Origin: CAZDDI01 sp964504195
Lineage (GTDB): Bacteria; Chloroflexota; Anaerolineae; B4-G1; SLSP01
Reading direction: 5' to 3'
DNA: 62,559 bases
Assembly (NCBI GenBank): GCA_964504195.1
Contig: CAZDDI010000020.1
Coordinates: forward strand, 1 to 62,559
This document shows positions 43,658 to 51,775 of the stretch, one piece after another. The notes beneath the pieces are model-generated. The model saw only the letters and a list, made by a program, of their open reading frames with translations, searched no databases and was not told where the DNA came from. Each line of letters begins with the position of its first letter. Position 1 is the stretch's first letter. Made by a program: the position numbers and the translations under genes.

Positions 43658-44431
43658 TTACGTGAGACCGCCATTGCTATACAATAACTGCCCGTTGATC
43701 CATCCGCCCGCTGCGGAGCACAGGAATTTTACGAGATTGGCGCAATCTTGTGGCAAGCCTACCCGTCCTAGCAGGGTCTCCCGGCGCACTTCTTCTAACA
43801 ACTCGGCGGTCATCCAGCCGGTATCTGTCGCACCGGGATTGATAACATTGGCTGTGATGCCCAGCCCTTTGAATTCGTGGGCTGCTGCCAACACGATACG
43901 ATCCATAGCGCCCTTACTTGCCCCGTAGGGGAGATTGCCCGCTGTGTGGTCGCTCGTGATAGAGATGATGCGCCCGTGCCCATGCTTCCCTCGGTAGCGT
44001 TGTCCAAACTCGCGGATCAGTAGCCAGGTAGCTCGTGTGTTGACAGCGAAATGCAGGTCAAAGCTTTCCCGCGAGGTGGTATAGATGTCGCTATCCACTG
44101 AATGACAATGTGACATTACCAGTGCTGTTACCGGTCCTAGTTCCTCTGTGACGGCGTCGAAGATGCGGGCGGGTGCAGCTGGATCGGATAGGTCTGCTTC
44201 AATAGCGATAGCGCGGGCTTCGTAGTGCCGGATGTGCTCTACAACAGCTGCGGCTTCGCTTTCGCTGCTGTTCCAGGGCATTGTGGCGTCATAAGGTCGC
44301 CAAAAAGTTGTCGCCACGTCCCAACCGGATTCAGCCAGTGCAACGGCAAGGGCTGCCCCGATGCCTATTTTACGGCTCGCGCCTGTCACAAGTGCTACTG
44401 GGCGTGTTGTTCCCTGAAAGATAGCATACAT
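43658..44431 (-). CDS. Short-chain dehydrogenase/reductase
   Basis: 257 residues, the normal SDR length. The nucleotide motif TGASRKIGIG (about 16-25) has one extra residue relative to TGxxxGIG. The catalytic Tyr-Lys pair is YGASKG. The Ser of the triad lies in the SITSDHT region, with NPGATDTGW after it. Most similar in style to 3-oxoacyl-ACP-reductase-like SDRs acting on NAD(P)H; the substrate cannot be assigned. It starts 6 nt after the stop of the upstream membrane-protein gene, so the two are probably co-transcribed. Confidence 0.85.
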   Translation of the reverse strand: MYAIFQGTTRPVALVTGASRKIGIGAALAVALAESGWDVATTFWRPYDATMPWNSSESEAAAVVEHIRHYEARAIAIEADLSDPAAPARIFDAVTEELGPVTALVMSHCHSVDSDIYTTSRESFDLHFAVNTRATWLLIREFGQRYRGKHGHGRIISITSDHTAGNLPYGASKGAMDRIVLAAAHEFKGLGITANVINPGATDTGWMTAELLEEVRRETLLGRVGLPQDCANLVKFLCSAAGGWINGQLLYSNGGLT

Positions 44432-44437
44432 GGTAGC

Positions 44438-45082
44438 TCACCACCTGAATAGGGTGCCTGCTCCAAAAGCGCTCATGACAATCGTAAAAACAACAGCCAA
44501 AACGCCTATGAGCAAATACACGATAAAGGTAAGATAGTTCACTTTGACTGGGTAATCCTTGTAGTAATCGGTCATTGCGGCGGCTATATCTTTGGTGTAG
44601 TGCGCATATTCCCGCTGTTTTATGCGAATTTGTGCTGTTCCAACCCATGCGGCTACTGCTGCTTGTAAATCGGCATCTAAACTGGTAAGTTTGATCTTGG
44701 AAATGCTTTCCTGGAATGGGAATGCTAACTTATTTAAGGCGTTGATAAGCGCGTCACGGAAGGTTTCGTCGTAAACGCCCAAGACCATGTAGCCCGTCAT
44801 TTGTCGCCAGTATACAAAGACAAGCAGTATCATCATGGCTGTCATTATTATCGGTAGAATAGCGACTGTTAACAAATCATATTCCCATGACGTAAAGAGG
44901 GGAATATAAGAGCGTACTAGGCCTGGAATGAAAAGTGGAATGAGGAACCACATCATCTGGCGTGCGGGGAAGAGTAACGGGCGCCTTTTTACTATTCCCC
45001 AGAGGCCCACGCTAAACATACATAGCCCGGTTACGAATAACATAATAATTTGAAAAGCCAGTCCCCATACCAGGATATTCAT
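44438..45082 (-). CDS. Integral membrane protein, unknown function
   Basis: 214 residues from the ATG at 45082; a TTG nine bases earlier is in frame but less likely. About four hydrophobic helices (roughly 5-30, 45-65, 70-95, 185-210) surround a soluble middle part (DETFRDALINALNKLAFPFQES ... RIKQREYAHYTKDIAAAMTDYYKDYP). I do not recognise a family. It is the first gene before the SDR on the same strand. Confidence 0.65.
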   Translation of the reverse strand: MNILVWGLAFQIIMLFVTGLCMFSVGLWGIVKRRPLLFPARQMMWFLIPLFIPGLVRSYIPLFTSWEYDLLTVAILPIIMTAMMILLVFVYWRQMTGYMVLGVYDETFRDALINALNKLAFPFQESISKIKLTSLDADLQAAVAAWVGTAQIRIKQREYAHYTKDIAAAMTDYYKDYPVKVNYLTFIVYLLIGVLAVVFTIVMSAFGAGTLFRW

Positions 45083-45673
45083 AGTTTTCAATTACCTTTC
45101 TTGTTGGCGTCTGCACAATAACGTTATGTGCGCCTTGTCCTGAGCCTGGCCAATATGGCGCTCTCAGTTTGCGTCACCCTTTGACCGGCTTGGCGTGCGC
45201 TTCTGGTAAGCTCTGGTGTTGTTTAGGTTGTTCCAGGCTTTGAATTGCTTCCAATTGTCATTCGGATTGATTTTGAGATTCAGGACACGGACTTCACGTA
45301 TCAGATAGATTTTTTTGATTTTTATCCGTAAAATCTGTGTAAATTTGCGTCTGACAAGGCTGTTGGTAGAGTGCAAGTCGTTCTAACTACGCGCTGATTT
45401 TGATGATTTAGTGTTTTGGAACAACTTTGGAAGATTGCGTGGATATTTCTCTGCCCGGGTGTGCTACAGTGTTGGATGTTCTATGAAAGCGCAGTTTTTC
45501 TTTTCTCTCTTATAGTGACGTTGGAGAAGGACTGGATCTGGCCCTCTTATCATTGCGGGCATTTAGGGGCACGATGTAATTATAGGTGAACCTCCCGCGT
45601 CTGTCAATGATGGCTACTTGAGTTGTCATCAGGGCATCCATTTAGAAAGCTTATCTATTACGCTGTCTGTTGC
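45083..45673. other. Long gene-free region upstream of the rpmH cluster
   Basis: About 590 bp with no gene I would support. A 70-codon open frame (45164-45376, minus) has composition typical of AT-rich non-coding repeats (ATCCGTAAAATCTGTGTAAATT) and no ribosome site. There is no dnaA gene and no cluster of TTATNCACA boxes, so I do not call an origin. Confidence 0.55.
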
Positions 45674-45770
45674 GCCGCTAAAGCCCTACTACAAAAATCC
45701 CCCTTTATCCTTGACTTTTAGGTTACATTTTTGCAACAAGTGGGCAAGCGCGATAGTCCTAGATTTGCCA
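45674..45770 (+). repeat. Dispersed promoter-upstream repeat, copy 2
   Basis: GCCGCTAAAGC, ACAAAAATCC, TTTTAGG, TTGCAACA and GCGATAGTCC blocks occur in the same order as at 28377-28507. It ends directly at the -35 box of the rpmH promoter. Confidence 0.65.
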
Positions 45771-45798
45771 TTGACTTACTCACTTCTTACGGTATAAT
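45771..45798 (+). promoter_or_regulatory. Strong promoter of the rpmH-parA cluster
   Basis: TTGACT (45771-45776), a 16-bp spacer, then a perfect TATAAT (45793-45798). Predicted start near 45805, giving a leader of about 120 nt. Confidence 0.8.
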
Positions 45799-45822
45799 AC
45801 GGCAGCCTTGAGTAGCGAGACG

Positions 45823-45853
45823 AAAAACCGCCGCGGTCAAGCGAGCGGTTTTT
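45823..45853 (+). promoter_or_regulatory. Leader hairpin, attenuator-like, upstream of rpmH
   Basis: AAAAACCGC (45823-45831) pairs with GCGGTTTTT (45845-45853), with CGCGGTCAAGCGA-type sequence in the loop. It lies about 20 nt after the transcription start and 74 nt before the rpmH ATG. The stem ends in Ts, so it resembles an intrinsic terminator in the leader. Confidence 0.5.
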
Positions 45854-45926
45854 GTTGTGTGCATTAACCCATGATGGGTCGCGTCACGAGATTATATTAC
45901 ATAAAGGTAGAACAGGAGATCAAAGA

Positions 45927-46130
45927 ATGCCAAAGCGCACATATCAACCCAAGAAGCGCAAACGGATGCGGACACACGGTTTCCGGGCTCGCATGGCTAC
46001 GCAGGATGGGCGCAATGTCCTCAAGCGGCGTCGCCTCCGGGGACGCCGGCGCTTGATTGCCGTCAGCCTGGGCGGAGCCAAGCGCATCAACTGGAAGGAG
46101 AGCGCCCAGCGTCCGCGTCGCCGCAGCTAA
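45927..46130 (+). CDS. rpmH: Ribosomal protein bL34 with C-terminal extension
   Basis: 67 residues from the ATG at 45927 (AGGAG upstream). MPKRTYQPKKRKRMRTHGF and the RARMATQDGRNVLKRRR block are classical bL34. The usual protein ends near residue 45; here about 22 further basic residues follow (SLGGAKRINWKESAQRPRRR). No stop exists at the normal end, so the extension appears real. It heads the rnpA-yidD-lipoprotein-yidC-jag run; the rnpA start is 3 nt beyond its stop. Confidence 0.93.
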   Translation: MPKRTYQPKKRKRMRTHGFRARMATQDGRNVLKRRRLRGRRRLIAVSLGGAKRINWKESAQRPRRRS

Positions 46131-46133
46131 GCT

Positions 46134-46505
46134 GTGCCGGAGCACTATGGTTGGCAAAAGGGCATGCGCCTGCGACGCCCCCAGGAATTCCAGCAAGTCT
46201 GGAATGGGGGGCGTTCTTGGGCGCATCCCCTTTTTATTCTGCGGGCCGCTCCCCATCCGGGTATGCCGTTACGGATCGGTATCACTGCCAGCCGTAAAGT
46301 CGGCAATGCAGTGGCCCGTAATCGTGCGCGCCGTTTGCTGCGTGAAGCGGCCCGGCATCTCTACCCGGCGCTGATCCAGGGGTGGGATGTTGTCTTGATA
46401 GCCCGTTCCCCTTTGCTCCGAGCCAAGATGCCGGAAGTACTTACGGCATTGGAACAAAGGTTCCGCAGTGCCGGTTTATGGGCCGCTGAAATTGAGGCAT
46501 CGTGA
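46134..46505 (+). CDS. rnpA: Ribonuclease P protein component
   Basis: 123 residues from a GTG 3 nt after the rpmH stop; an ATG at 46164 would give 113 residues and also fits. Family blocks: MRLRRPQEFQQVWNGGRS, LRIGITASRKVGNAVARN and RARRLLREAARHL, the RNR-type basic motif that contacts the P RNA. It works with the RNase P RNA in 5' processing of tRNA precursors. Its stop overlaps the yidD ATG (TGATG). Confidence 0.95.
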   Translation: MPEHYGWQKGMRLRRPQEFQQVWNGGRSWAHPLFILRAAPHPGMPLRIGITASRKVGNAVARNRARRLLREAARHLYPALIQGWDVVLIARSPLLRAKMPEVLTALEQRFRSAGLWAAEIEAS

Positions 46506-46720
46506 TGCGGGCGCTGGTTTTATGGCTGATTCGCAGTTATCAACGCTTCATTTCCCCTGCGCTGCCGCCCTCCTGCCGCTTTATGCCCACTTGCTCGCAG
46601 TACAGCTATGAGGCTATTGTACGTTATGGTTTTTGGACAGGGGGGTGGTTGGCTGTCAAGCGCATGGCGCGTTGTCATCCCTTTAACCCCGGCGGGTACG
46701 ATCCGGTACCTGATCTTTGA
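46505..46720 (+). CDS. yidD: Membrane protein insertion efficiency factor YidD
   Basis: 71 residues from the ATG at 46505, overlapping the rnpA stop. Typical motifs: YQRFISPALPPSCRFMPTCSQY-like (Cys and Ser-Tyr conserved; YSYEAIVRYG) and KRMARCHPFNPGGYDPVP. A small membrane-associated helper of YidC. The family-typical position between rnpA and yidC is broken here by one inserted lipoprotein gene. Confidence 0.95.
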   Translation: MRALVLWLIRSYQRFISPALPPSCRFMPTCSQYSYEAIVRYGFWTGGWLAVKRMARCHPFNPGGYDPVPDL

Positions 46721-46729
46721 GGAGGCTTG

Positions 46730-47893
46730 ATGAAACAGTGGTGGATGCTAATCGGGCTGTGCGTATTGTTGCCCGTGTTGTTGACTGGATGCGGCGGCGG
46801 GGTGCGTCAAGAGAGCTGGCCGGGCCTTTCAGTGGTTGAAGATGTGGTTTACGCGGCAGCCTCTTCACAAGTAGTTGCTCTCAATGCTACGACAGGTGAG
46901 GAATTATGGGTCTTTCCGGAGAAGGCTAATCAGCGCATTGGCCCATTCTACGCCGTGCCAGTGTGGGCTGAGGCCCATGAATTGCTGTTGGTTGCCGGGT
47001 ATAAGGATCAGGCGATCTATGCTTTGCGGACTGCCCCTGGCCTTACCGATGAAGCGCGTGTGGTGTGGCGTTTCCCGCCTGCTTCTGAGGCCAATGGGTT
47101 CCGCTTTCCCTGGGAAGGGGCGACGACCCATGGCGCACAGGGACAGTATGTGGCGGCGGGCGTACTTGCCGACGATCTGTTCCTCATTGGCAATGGTGAT
47201 GGCCGTCTTTATGCTTTGCACGTAGCTGATGGCAGCCTTGCCTGGTCGTTTGTGACACAGGATCGTATTTGGGCTTCGCCCGTGGTGGTCGGGGATGTGG
47301 TGTACATCACTTCTTTGGACAAACATCTCTATGCACTGAACCTTGCTGATGGCACATTGCGTTGGTCAGTGGAAACCGCTGGAGCTATCGGTGCGACTCC
47401 CACGCTGGTGGGTGATCGCTTGTGGGTCGGTGATTTTACCGGCACGTTATATGAAATCGCTCGTGAAGATGGCCGCGTGCTGTGGACTTTTAAGGGCGAG
47501 AATTGGTTTTGGGCCTCGCCTCTGGAATACGATAACATCCTTTACTTGGCGGATGTGAGTGGTAACATCTATGCTTTGGATCTCGAAACCCGGCAGGAAA
47601 TTTGGCCCCGTGTTAATGTAGATGATAGTGTGCGTGGGCGGTTGGTGCTGGATGTGGAAAATACGCGCTTGTTGGCGCCGGGGTATCAGCGCGGGATCAT
47701 TCATGCGATTAATACGCGCCAGGGCGTGCTCGAATCCTGGGGGGAAACCCTGGAAAAACCGGGGCGCCTCCCCGGTGACTTGCTGACAGACGGTGAACAC
47801 ATCTACACTATGCCCATTCTTATTCCACAACAAGTGCAGGTCTTTGATTTGCTTAGTGGGCAGCTGCTCTGGGAATACCCGTCCAGCAAGTAA
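46730..47893 (+). CDS. PQQ-like beta-propeller lipoprotein (BamB-like) between yidD and yidC
   Basis: 387 residues from the ATG at 46730; GGAGG lies 4 nt upstream and begins right at the yidD stop. The lipobox LLTGC (Cys21) is followed by GGG. At least six PQQ/WD-type blades are visible (VVALNATTGEELWVF, YALHVADGSLAWSF, YALNLADGTLRWSV, YEIAREDGRVLWTF, YALDLETRQEIWPR, QVFDLLSGQLLWEY). The fold matches BamB, an outer-membrane assembly lipoprotein in Gram-negatives. Here it would sit on the outer face of the cytoplasmic membrane. Its place inside the YidC cluster suggests a role in folding or insertion of exported proteins; that is inference. Confidence 0.85.
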   Translation: MKQWWMLIGLCVLLPVLLTGCGGGVRQESWPGLSVVEDVVYAAASSQVVALNATTGEELWVFPEKANQRIGPFYAVPVWAEAHELLLVAGYKDQAIYALRTAPGLTDEARVVWRFPPASEANGFRFPWEGATTHGAQGQYVAAGVLADDLFLIGNGDGRLYALHVADGSLAWSFVTQDRIWASPVVVGDVVYITSLDKHLYALNLADGTLRWSVETAGAIGATPTLVGDRLWVGDFTGTLYEIAREDGRVLWTFKGENWFWASPLEYDNILYLADVSGNIYALDLETRQEIWPRVNVDDSVRGRLVLDVENTRLLAPGYQRGIIHAINTRQGVLESWGETLEKPGRLPGDLLTDGEHIYTMPILIPQQVQVFDLLSGQLLWEYPSSK

Positions 47894-48039
47894 CGTAGCA
47901 ATGTTGTTATGTTCCCCGGCTATTTACCGAGGAGGAAAAGGGCTGTGCGACCAGAGGCCAGCCCCAGCAAATGCAAGACCGGCTCCAATGGGCCTGATTT
48001 GCCGATTTGCGATTTACAGTTTTTCTAGGGAGCAAGCCC

Positions 48040-48864
48040 ATGTGGGATTTACTCTTCGTTGATCCGATCACCAATATGCTGTTGTTTTTCTACAAGTTCC
48101 TCGGCCAGGAGACGGTGCTGGCGGTGGCACTGGTAACCCTGGTCGTGCGGTTGTTGCTGACACCCCTCACTATCAATCAGCAGCGTTCCATGCGCAAGCA
48201 GCGTGACATGCAGCCGCGCATGAAGGCGATTCAAGAGAAATATAAAAACGACCGTGAACGTCTGGCGCAAGAGCAGATGAAGCTGTACCAGGAAGGTGGT
48301 ATGAACCCGGTGAGTGGGTGTTTGCCTTCCCTGATTCAGTTGCCTTTGATGATTGGTCTGTATCAGGGCATCATTCGCGTATTAGCGGCGACCCCGATTA
48401 GCTTGTTAGATCTCTCCCGACACATCTATCAGATTGATTGGCTTAATCTTAACCCCTTAATTCCGCTTAAGAGTCAGTTTCTGTGGCTTGATTTGGCCAT
48501 GCCTGATCCGTGGTTTATTCTCCCGGTGCTCGTTGCAGCCAGCAGCTGGTTGATGCAGAAGGTGATGACTCCGCCCTCCGCCGATCCACAGACCCAGTCC
48601 ATGAACCAATCTATGCAGTTGACTATGCCCTTGTTCATGCTGTTCATTTCCGTTAACTATGCTTCGGGTCTGTCAGTCTACTTCCTTATCTCCAATATCA
48701 TCGGCGTTGCGCAGTTTTACCTCCTGCGTGGCGCGGAGGAGCCTGCGGTAGATACGGCTGCTCTTGCAAAGCCGAGCGCTGCTGCGCCTGTGAAGACAAG
48801 CCAGAAAACCGCTGGGCCTCGCCCACGTCCCCGACCCAAAGCGAAATCCACTTCCCGGCGTTGA
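48040..48864 (+). CDS. yidC: Membrane insertase YidC/Oxa1 family
   Basis: 274 residues from the ATG at 48040 (TAGGGAG upstream); an earlier in-frame start lies in a GATTTG word tract. It has the Gram-positive/Oxa1 layout: no large periplasmic domain, about five helices, cytoplasmic hairpin MRKQRDMQPRMKAIQEKYKND, conserved GGMNPVSGCLPSLIQLPLMIGLY, and a Ser/Pro/Lys-rich basic tail that may contact ribosomes. It lacks the N-terminal lipobox seen in many SpoIIIJ proteins. It inserts proteins into the membrane, alone or with Sec. Confidence 0.95.
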   Translation: MWDLLFVDPITNMLLFFYKFLGQETVLAVALVTLVVRLLLTPLTINQQRSMRKQRDMQPRMKAIQEKYKNDRERLAQEQMKLYQEGGMNPVSGCLPSLIQLPLMIGLYQGIIRVLAATPISLLDLSRHIYQIDWLNLNPLIPLKSQFLWLDLAMPDPWFILPVLVAASSWLMQKVMTPPSADPQTQSMNQSMQLTMPLFMLFISVNYASGLSVYFLISNIIGVAQFYLLRGAEEPAVDTAALAKPSAAAPVKTSQKTAGPRPRPRPKAKSTSRR

Positions 48865-48914
48865 GCGGGGGCCGTCCGTTGATTCGTTGTTGTGTCGAAT
48901 CGTTGATTTGCTGC

Positions 48915-49051
48915 AACTACTCAGCCGTGTCATTGCGAGATGTCTGTGGTAAAGCAGTCTCTTTTGTAGTTTGGATTGCGCCATTCGCAGACGAATGGAC
49001 GCCGTGCAGACGCAGCTTGCAATGACAAACAAAGTTTGAGCCTGAGTAGTT
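48915..49051. repeat. Nested palindromic element with GTCATTGCGAG core
   Basis: Outer arms AACTACTCAG (48915-48924) and CTGAGTAGTT (49042-49051), 10 bp perfect. The interior has TGTCATTGCGAG near the left and GCAATGAC near the right, an inner inverted pair known to me from palindromic repeats in many bacteria. It is non-coding, about 137 bp, between yidC and jag. Confidence 0.65.
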
Positions 49052-49083
49052 ACGATTACTGACCTTTCAGGGAGGTTGTACTT

Positions 49084-49968
49084 ATGGAATCCTTGGAGCA
49101 GGTTGAACTAACTGCCCCTACGGTTGAAGAAGCTGTGATTCTCGGTCTCGCGCGGTTGAGTCTGACCCGCGAAGAGGTCGTGATCGAAATTCTCGATGAA
49201 GGTAGCCGGGGCTTTTTGGGCCTGGGTGCGCGCGAGGCGCATGTTCGTTTGACTGCGAAGCCCCCCGTTCCTGTGCCGCCGCCTGCACCGGTTGCTCCGC
49301 GACCTGTGCCTCAGGCGCGCCCCGAACCGCCAGCTGCCCCGCTGCCTCCGGCGCGTGAAGTACGCCCGGACCAGCCTGCCGCACCCGCTCCTCAGGCGGT
49401 GGTGGACAAACCAGCCCCGCAGCCACGCCCAGAACCTCCTGCTGTGCTGTTGCGTCCTAAACCGGCGGCCAAAGCCGTGTCGGCAGACGTGCTTGACCGG
49501 ACGCAAGTAGCGGGTGCGGTTCAGGATGTGGCCGCTCAGCTTCTGGCGGGTCTTACTGTGCAGCCGCAAATTTCCTGGCGCGAAGAAGATGAGCGCCCGC
49601 TGCTATGGCTCGATATACGTGGTAAAGACTCTACCTTGCTGGTGGGCAATCGCGCCAAGACGCTTGATAACTTGCAGTATCTCTTCCGGCTGCTGGTTCG
49701 TCGCTTAGCTGATGGTGATTACGATTTGGTCGTGGACGCTGATGGTTATCGTGACCGGCGACGGCGCAAGATCCAGTCGTTGGCGCGCAAGACCGCTGAC
49801 CGCGCGGTGAGCAGTGGGCGTAGTGTTCACATGCCGCCCATGCCTGCCCAAGAACGCCGGTTGATCCACATGTTCCTCCGCGATGACCCGCGAGTGAAGA
49901 CTAGCAGTGACGGCAAAGGTGCGGGACGCGCGGTGACGGTGATCCCGGTTACTGCTGAAGATGCATGA
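49084..49968 (+). CDS. jag: RNA-binding protein Jag/KhpB
   Basis: 294 residues; GGAGG precedes the ATG. An N-terminal Jag_N domain (VEEAVILGLARLSLTREEV ... SRGFLGLGAREA) is followed by a Pro/Ala-rich linker (about 60-135). Then comes a KH domain (about 155-225) with STLLVGNRAKTLDNLQYL, in which the usual G-x-x-G loop reads GNRA, and an R3H domain (SLARKTADRAVSSGR ... ERRLIHMFLRDDPRVKTSSDG). KhpB proteins bind RNA and influence cell elongation. The last four bases of the gene overlap the next start (ATGA). Confidence 0.93.
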   Translation: MESLEQVELTAPTVEEAVILGLARLSLTREEVVIEILDEGSRGFLGLGAREAHVRLTAKPPVPVPPPAPVAPRPVPQARPEPPAAPLPPAREVRPDQPAAPAPQAVVDKPAPQPRPEPPAVLLRPKPAAKAVSADVLDRTQVAGAVQDVAAQLLAGLTVQPQISWREEDERPLLWLDIRGKDSTLLVGNRAKTLDNLQYLFRLLVRRLADGDYDLVVDADGYRDRRRRKIQSLARKTADRAVSSGRSVHMPPMPAQERRLIHMFLRDDPRVKTSSDGKGAGRAVTVIPVTAEDA

Positions 49969-50801
49969 GCGATTCGCTCCCGCCGGTTGATTATCTAATT
50001 CTGGGACATATCACCCACGACCGGCAATCGGACGGAGCCTATACGCTTGGCGGCACGGCTACTTATGCTGCGTTGACCGCTGCCGCGCTAGGGCGGCGTG
50101 TGGGACTTGTCACTAGCGCCGGGACGGATTTTGATGTGACGCCTTTTGCGCAGGCGGGTGTGTCCATAACCTGTCAGCCGGCCTCGAATACCACCATTTT
50201 TGAGAACCATTACCGTGGCGCGCTGCGTGTGCAGCGCGTCCATGCTTTGGCCGGGCCGTTGTTGGCGGAGATGGTGCCTGCTTCCTGGCGGAATGCACCC
50301 ATCGTTCATGTTGGCCCGGTGTTGGATGAATGTGGGGAAAATTTGGTCGCGGCGTTGGCTGGGCGTGGATTTCTTGGTATTACGCCGCAGGGATGGCTGC
50401 GGCAGGTGGCGTTTCACGGGCGCGTAGCACGCGCCGATTGGGTGACTGCTGCCCGCATACTCCCGCTGGCTTCTGCTGTGGTGTTGAGCAGTGAGGATGT
50501 GGGCGGCGATTGGGAGTTGTTGCGACGTTGGGCCGCGCTTACGCCGGTGCTTGTGGTGACGCAGGCGCAGGCGGGCGGGGTAGTGTATGTCGCCGGTGAG
50601 CCGTACCCTTTTCCGGCTGTCCCCGCTGTTGAGATAGACCCTACCGGTGCGGGCGACATCTTTGCAGCTGTTTTCTTCATTGCTTTGGCGGACGGCGCAA
50701 GTCCCTTGGATGCTGCGCAGCGGGCCGCACAACTGGCTGCACTATCAGTCACGCGCTGTGCGTTGGAGGGTATTCCCACGCGCGCTGAAGCAGCGCGGTA
50801 A
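49965..50801 (+). CDS. PfkB-family carbohydrate kinase
   Basis: 278 residues; the ATG overlaps the jag stop (ATGA). The ribokinase fold is seen in LGGTATYAALTAAALGRRVGLVTSAGTD (first family signature region) and in the second signature IDPTGAGDIFAAVF with the catalytic Asp (GAGD). The substrate may be a sugar or nucleoside; the sequence does not decide. Tight coupling to jag and proximity to parA suggest a housekeeping role. Confidence 0.88.
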   Translation: MSDSLPPVDYLILGHITHDRQSDGAYTLGGTATYAALTAAALGRRVGLVTSAGTDFDVTPFAQAGVSITCQPASNTTIFENHYRGALRVQRVHALAGPLLAEMVPASWRNAPIVHVGPVLDECGENLVAALAGRGFLGITPQGWLRQVAFHGRVARADWVTAARILPLASAVVLSSEDVGGDWELLRRWAALTPVLVVTQAQAGGVVYVAGEPYPFPAVPAVEIDPTGAGDIFAAVFFIALADGASPLDAAQRAAQLAALSVTRCALEGIPTRAEAAR

Positions 50802-50858
50802 CGGCCTAAGCCTGCCGCACGGTACGCGCCTATATCACGTTTCATGGAGGCCTGACGG

Positions 50859-51668
50859 ATGACTCGCATTTATACATTCGTCAATCAAAAAGGTGGAGTA
50901 GGGAAGACGACAACTGTGGTCAACCTGGCCGCTTGCATGGCGGACTGGGGTCGGCGGGTACTCGTTGTGGATATTGATCCACAGGGTAACGCTACCACCA
51001 GTTTAGGATTGAACCCTCGCAATGTCACCCCCTCGATTTACGAGGTGGTATTAGGTACGCAGTCTGCCGCCGCGGTTATTACAGCTACGCGCTGGTCGGG
51101 CCTCGACTTGTTGCCCAGCGCTCCGGTGCTGGCCGGGGCTGCCGTTGAAATCAATGCTCTGCCCGAAGCGCGCGAGCGTGCCGTATGCTTACAGCGCGCC
51201 CTCAGCGGCCTTACTGGGTACGATTATATTCTGGTAGATTCCCCTCCCAGCCTAGGCATCCTAACCGTCAATGCTTTGACCGCTGCGCAAGGGGTCATTG
51301 TGCCGGTGCAGTGTGAATACCTGGCTCTGGAGGGGCTATCTCAGCTGATGAACACCGTCGGGCTGGTCCAGCGCGGGTTAAATCCGGGCCTGATTTTGCA
51401 GGGCGTAGTGTTGACCATGTATGATCGCCGGACGACGCTGGCGCGGCAGGTAGTTGAGGAGGTCCAACGGCATTTTCCCCAACGGGTGTTCCGGGTGCTG
51501 ATTCCGCGCAGCGTGCGTCTGAGCGAGGCGCCCAGCTATGGTGAGCCGGGCATTGTTTATGCGCCGCGTTCCGGTGGCGCGCTGGCTTATCGTGTGTTGG
51601 CACGCGAATTGTTGGAAAGGGACGGTTATCAAGTGGATTGGGAACCACCGAGCGCGGCTGAAGCATAA
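50859..51668 (+). CDS. parA: ParA/Soj-family partition ATPase
   Basis: 269 residues; GGAGG upstream. Deviant Walker A KGGVGKTTT (Lys11 and Lys16), A' box LVVDIDPQGNATTSLG, Walker B YDYILVDSPPSLGILT. It is close in length and form to chromosomal Soj proteins, which segregate origins together with ParB and parS. The expected parB does not follow: the next gene is convergent and unrelated. It is the last gene of the rpmH cluster, before a bidirectional terminator. Confidence 0.93.
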   Translation: MTRIYTFVNQKGGVGKTTTVVNLAACMADWGRRVLVVDIDPQGNATTSLGLNPRNVTPSIYEVVLGTQSAAAVITATRWSGLDLLPSAPVLAGAAVEINALPEARERAVCLQRALSGLTGYDYILVDSPPSLGILTVNALTAAQGVIVPVQCEYLALEGLSQLMNTVGLVQRGLNPGLILQGVVLTMYDRRTTLARQVVEEVQRHFPQRVFRVLIPRSVRLSEAPSYGEPGIVYAPRSGGALAYRVLARELLERDGYQVDWEPPSAAEA

Positions 51669-51735
51669 AGGCGGAGAACTTATCCGAAAATACAAAGGTG
51701 TTGTTTAGGTTTGTTGCAATCAACCTGACACTGTA

Positions 51736-51765
51736 AAGCGGCCCACCAGATTCGGTGGGCCGCTT
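51736..51765. terminator. Bidirectional hairpin terminator between parA and the HEAT NTPase gene
   Basis: AAGCGGCCCACC, loop AGATTC, then the exact complement GGTGGGCCGCTT. Perfect 12-bp stem between convergent genes, with short T/A ends on both sides. Confidence 0.85.
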
Positions 51766-51775
51766 GTGTATGGGG

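Noticed and set aside
45164..45376. Small 70-codon gene on the minus strand
   Set aside because: No ribosome site, and the composition and words (ATCCGTAAAATCTGTGTAAATT) are those of non-coding repeats.
45083..45926. Replication origin upstream of rpmH
   Set aside because: No dnaA gene, no cluster of TTATNCACA boxes and no AT-rich unwinding repeat; only scattered partial matches such as TTATCCGTA.
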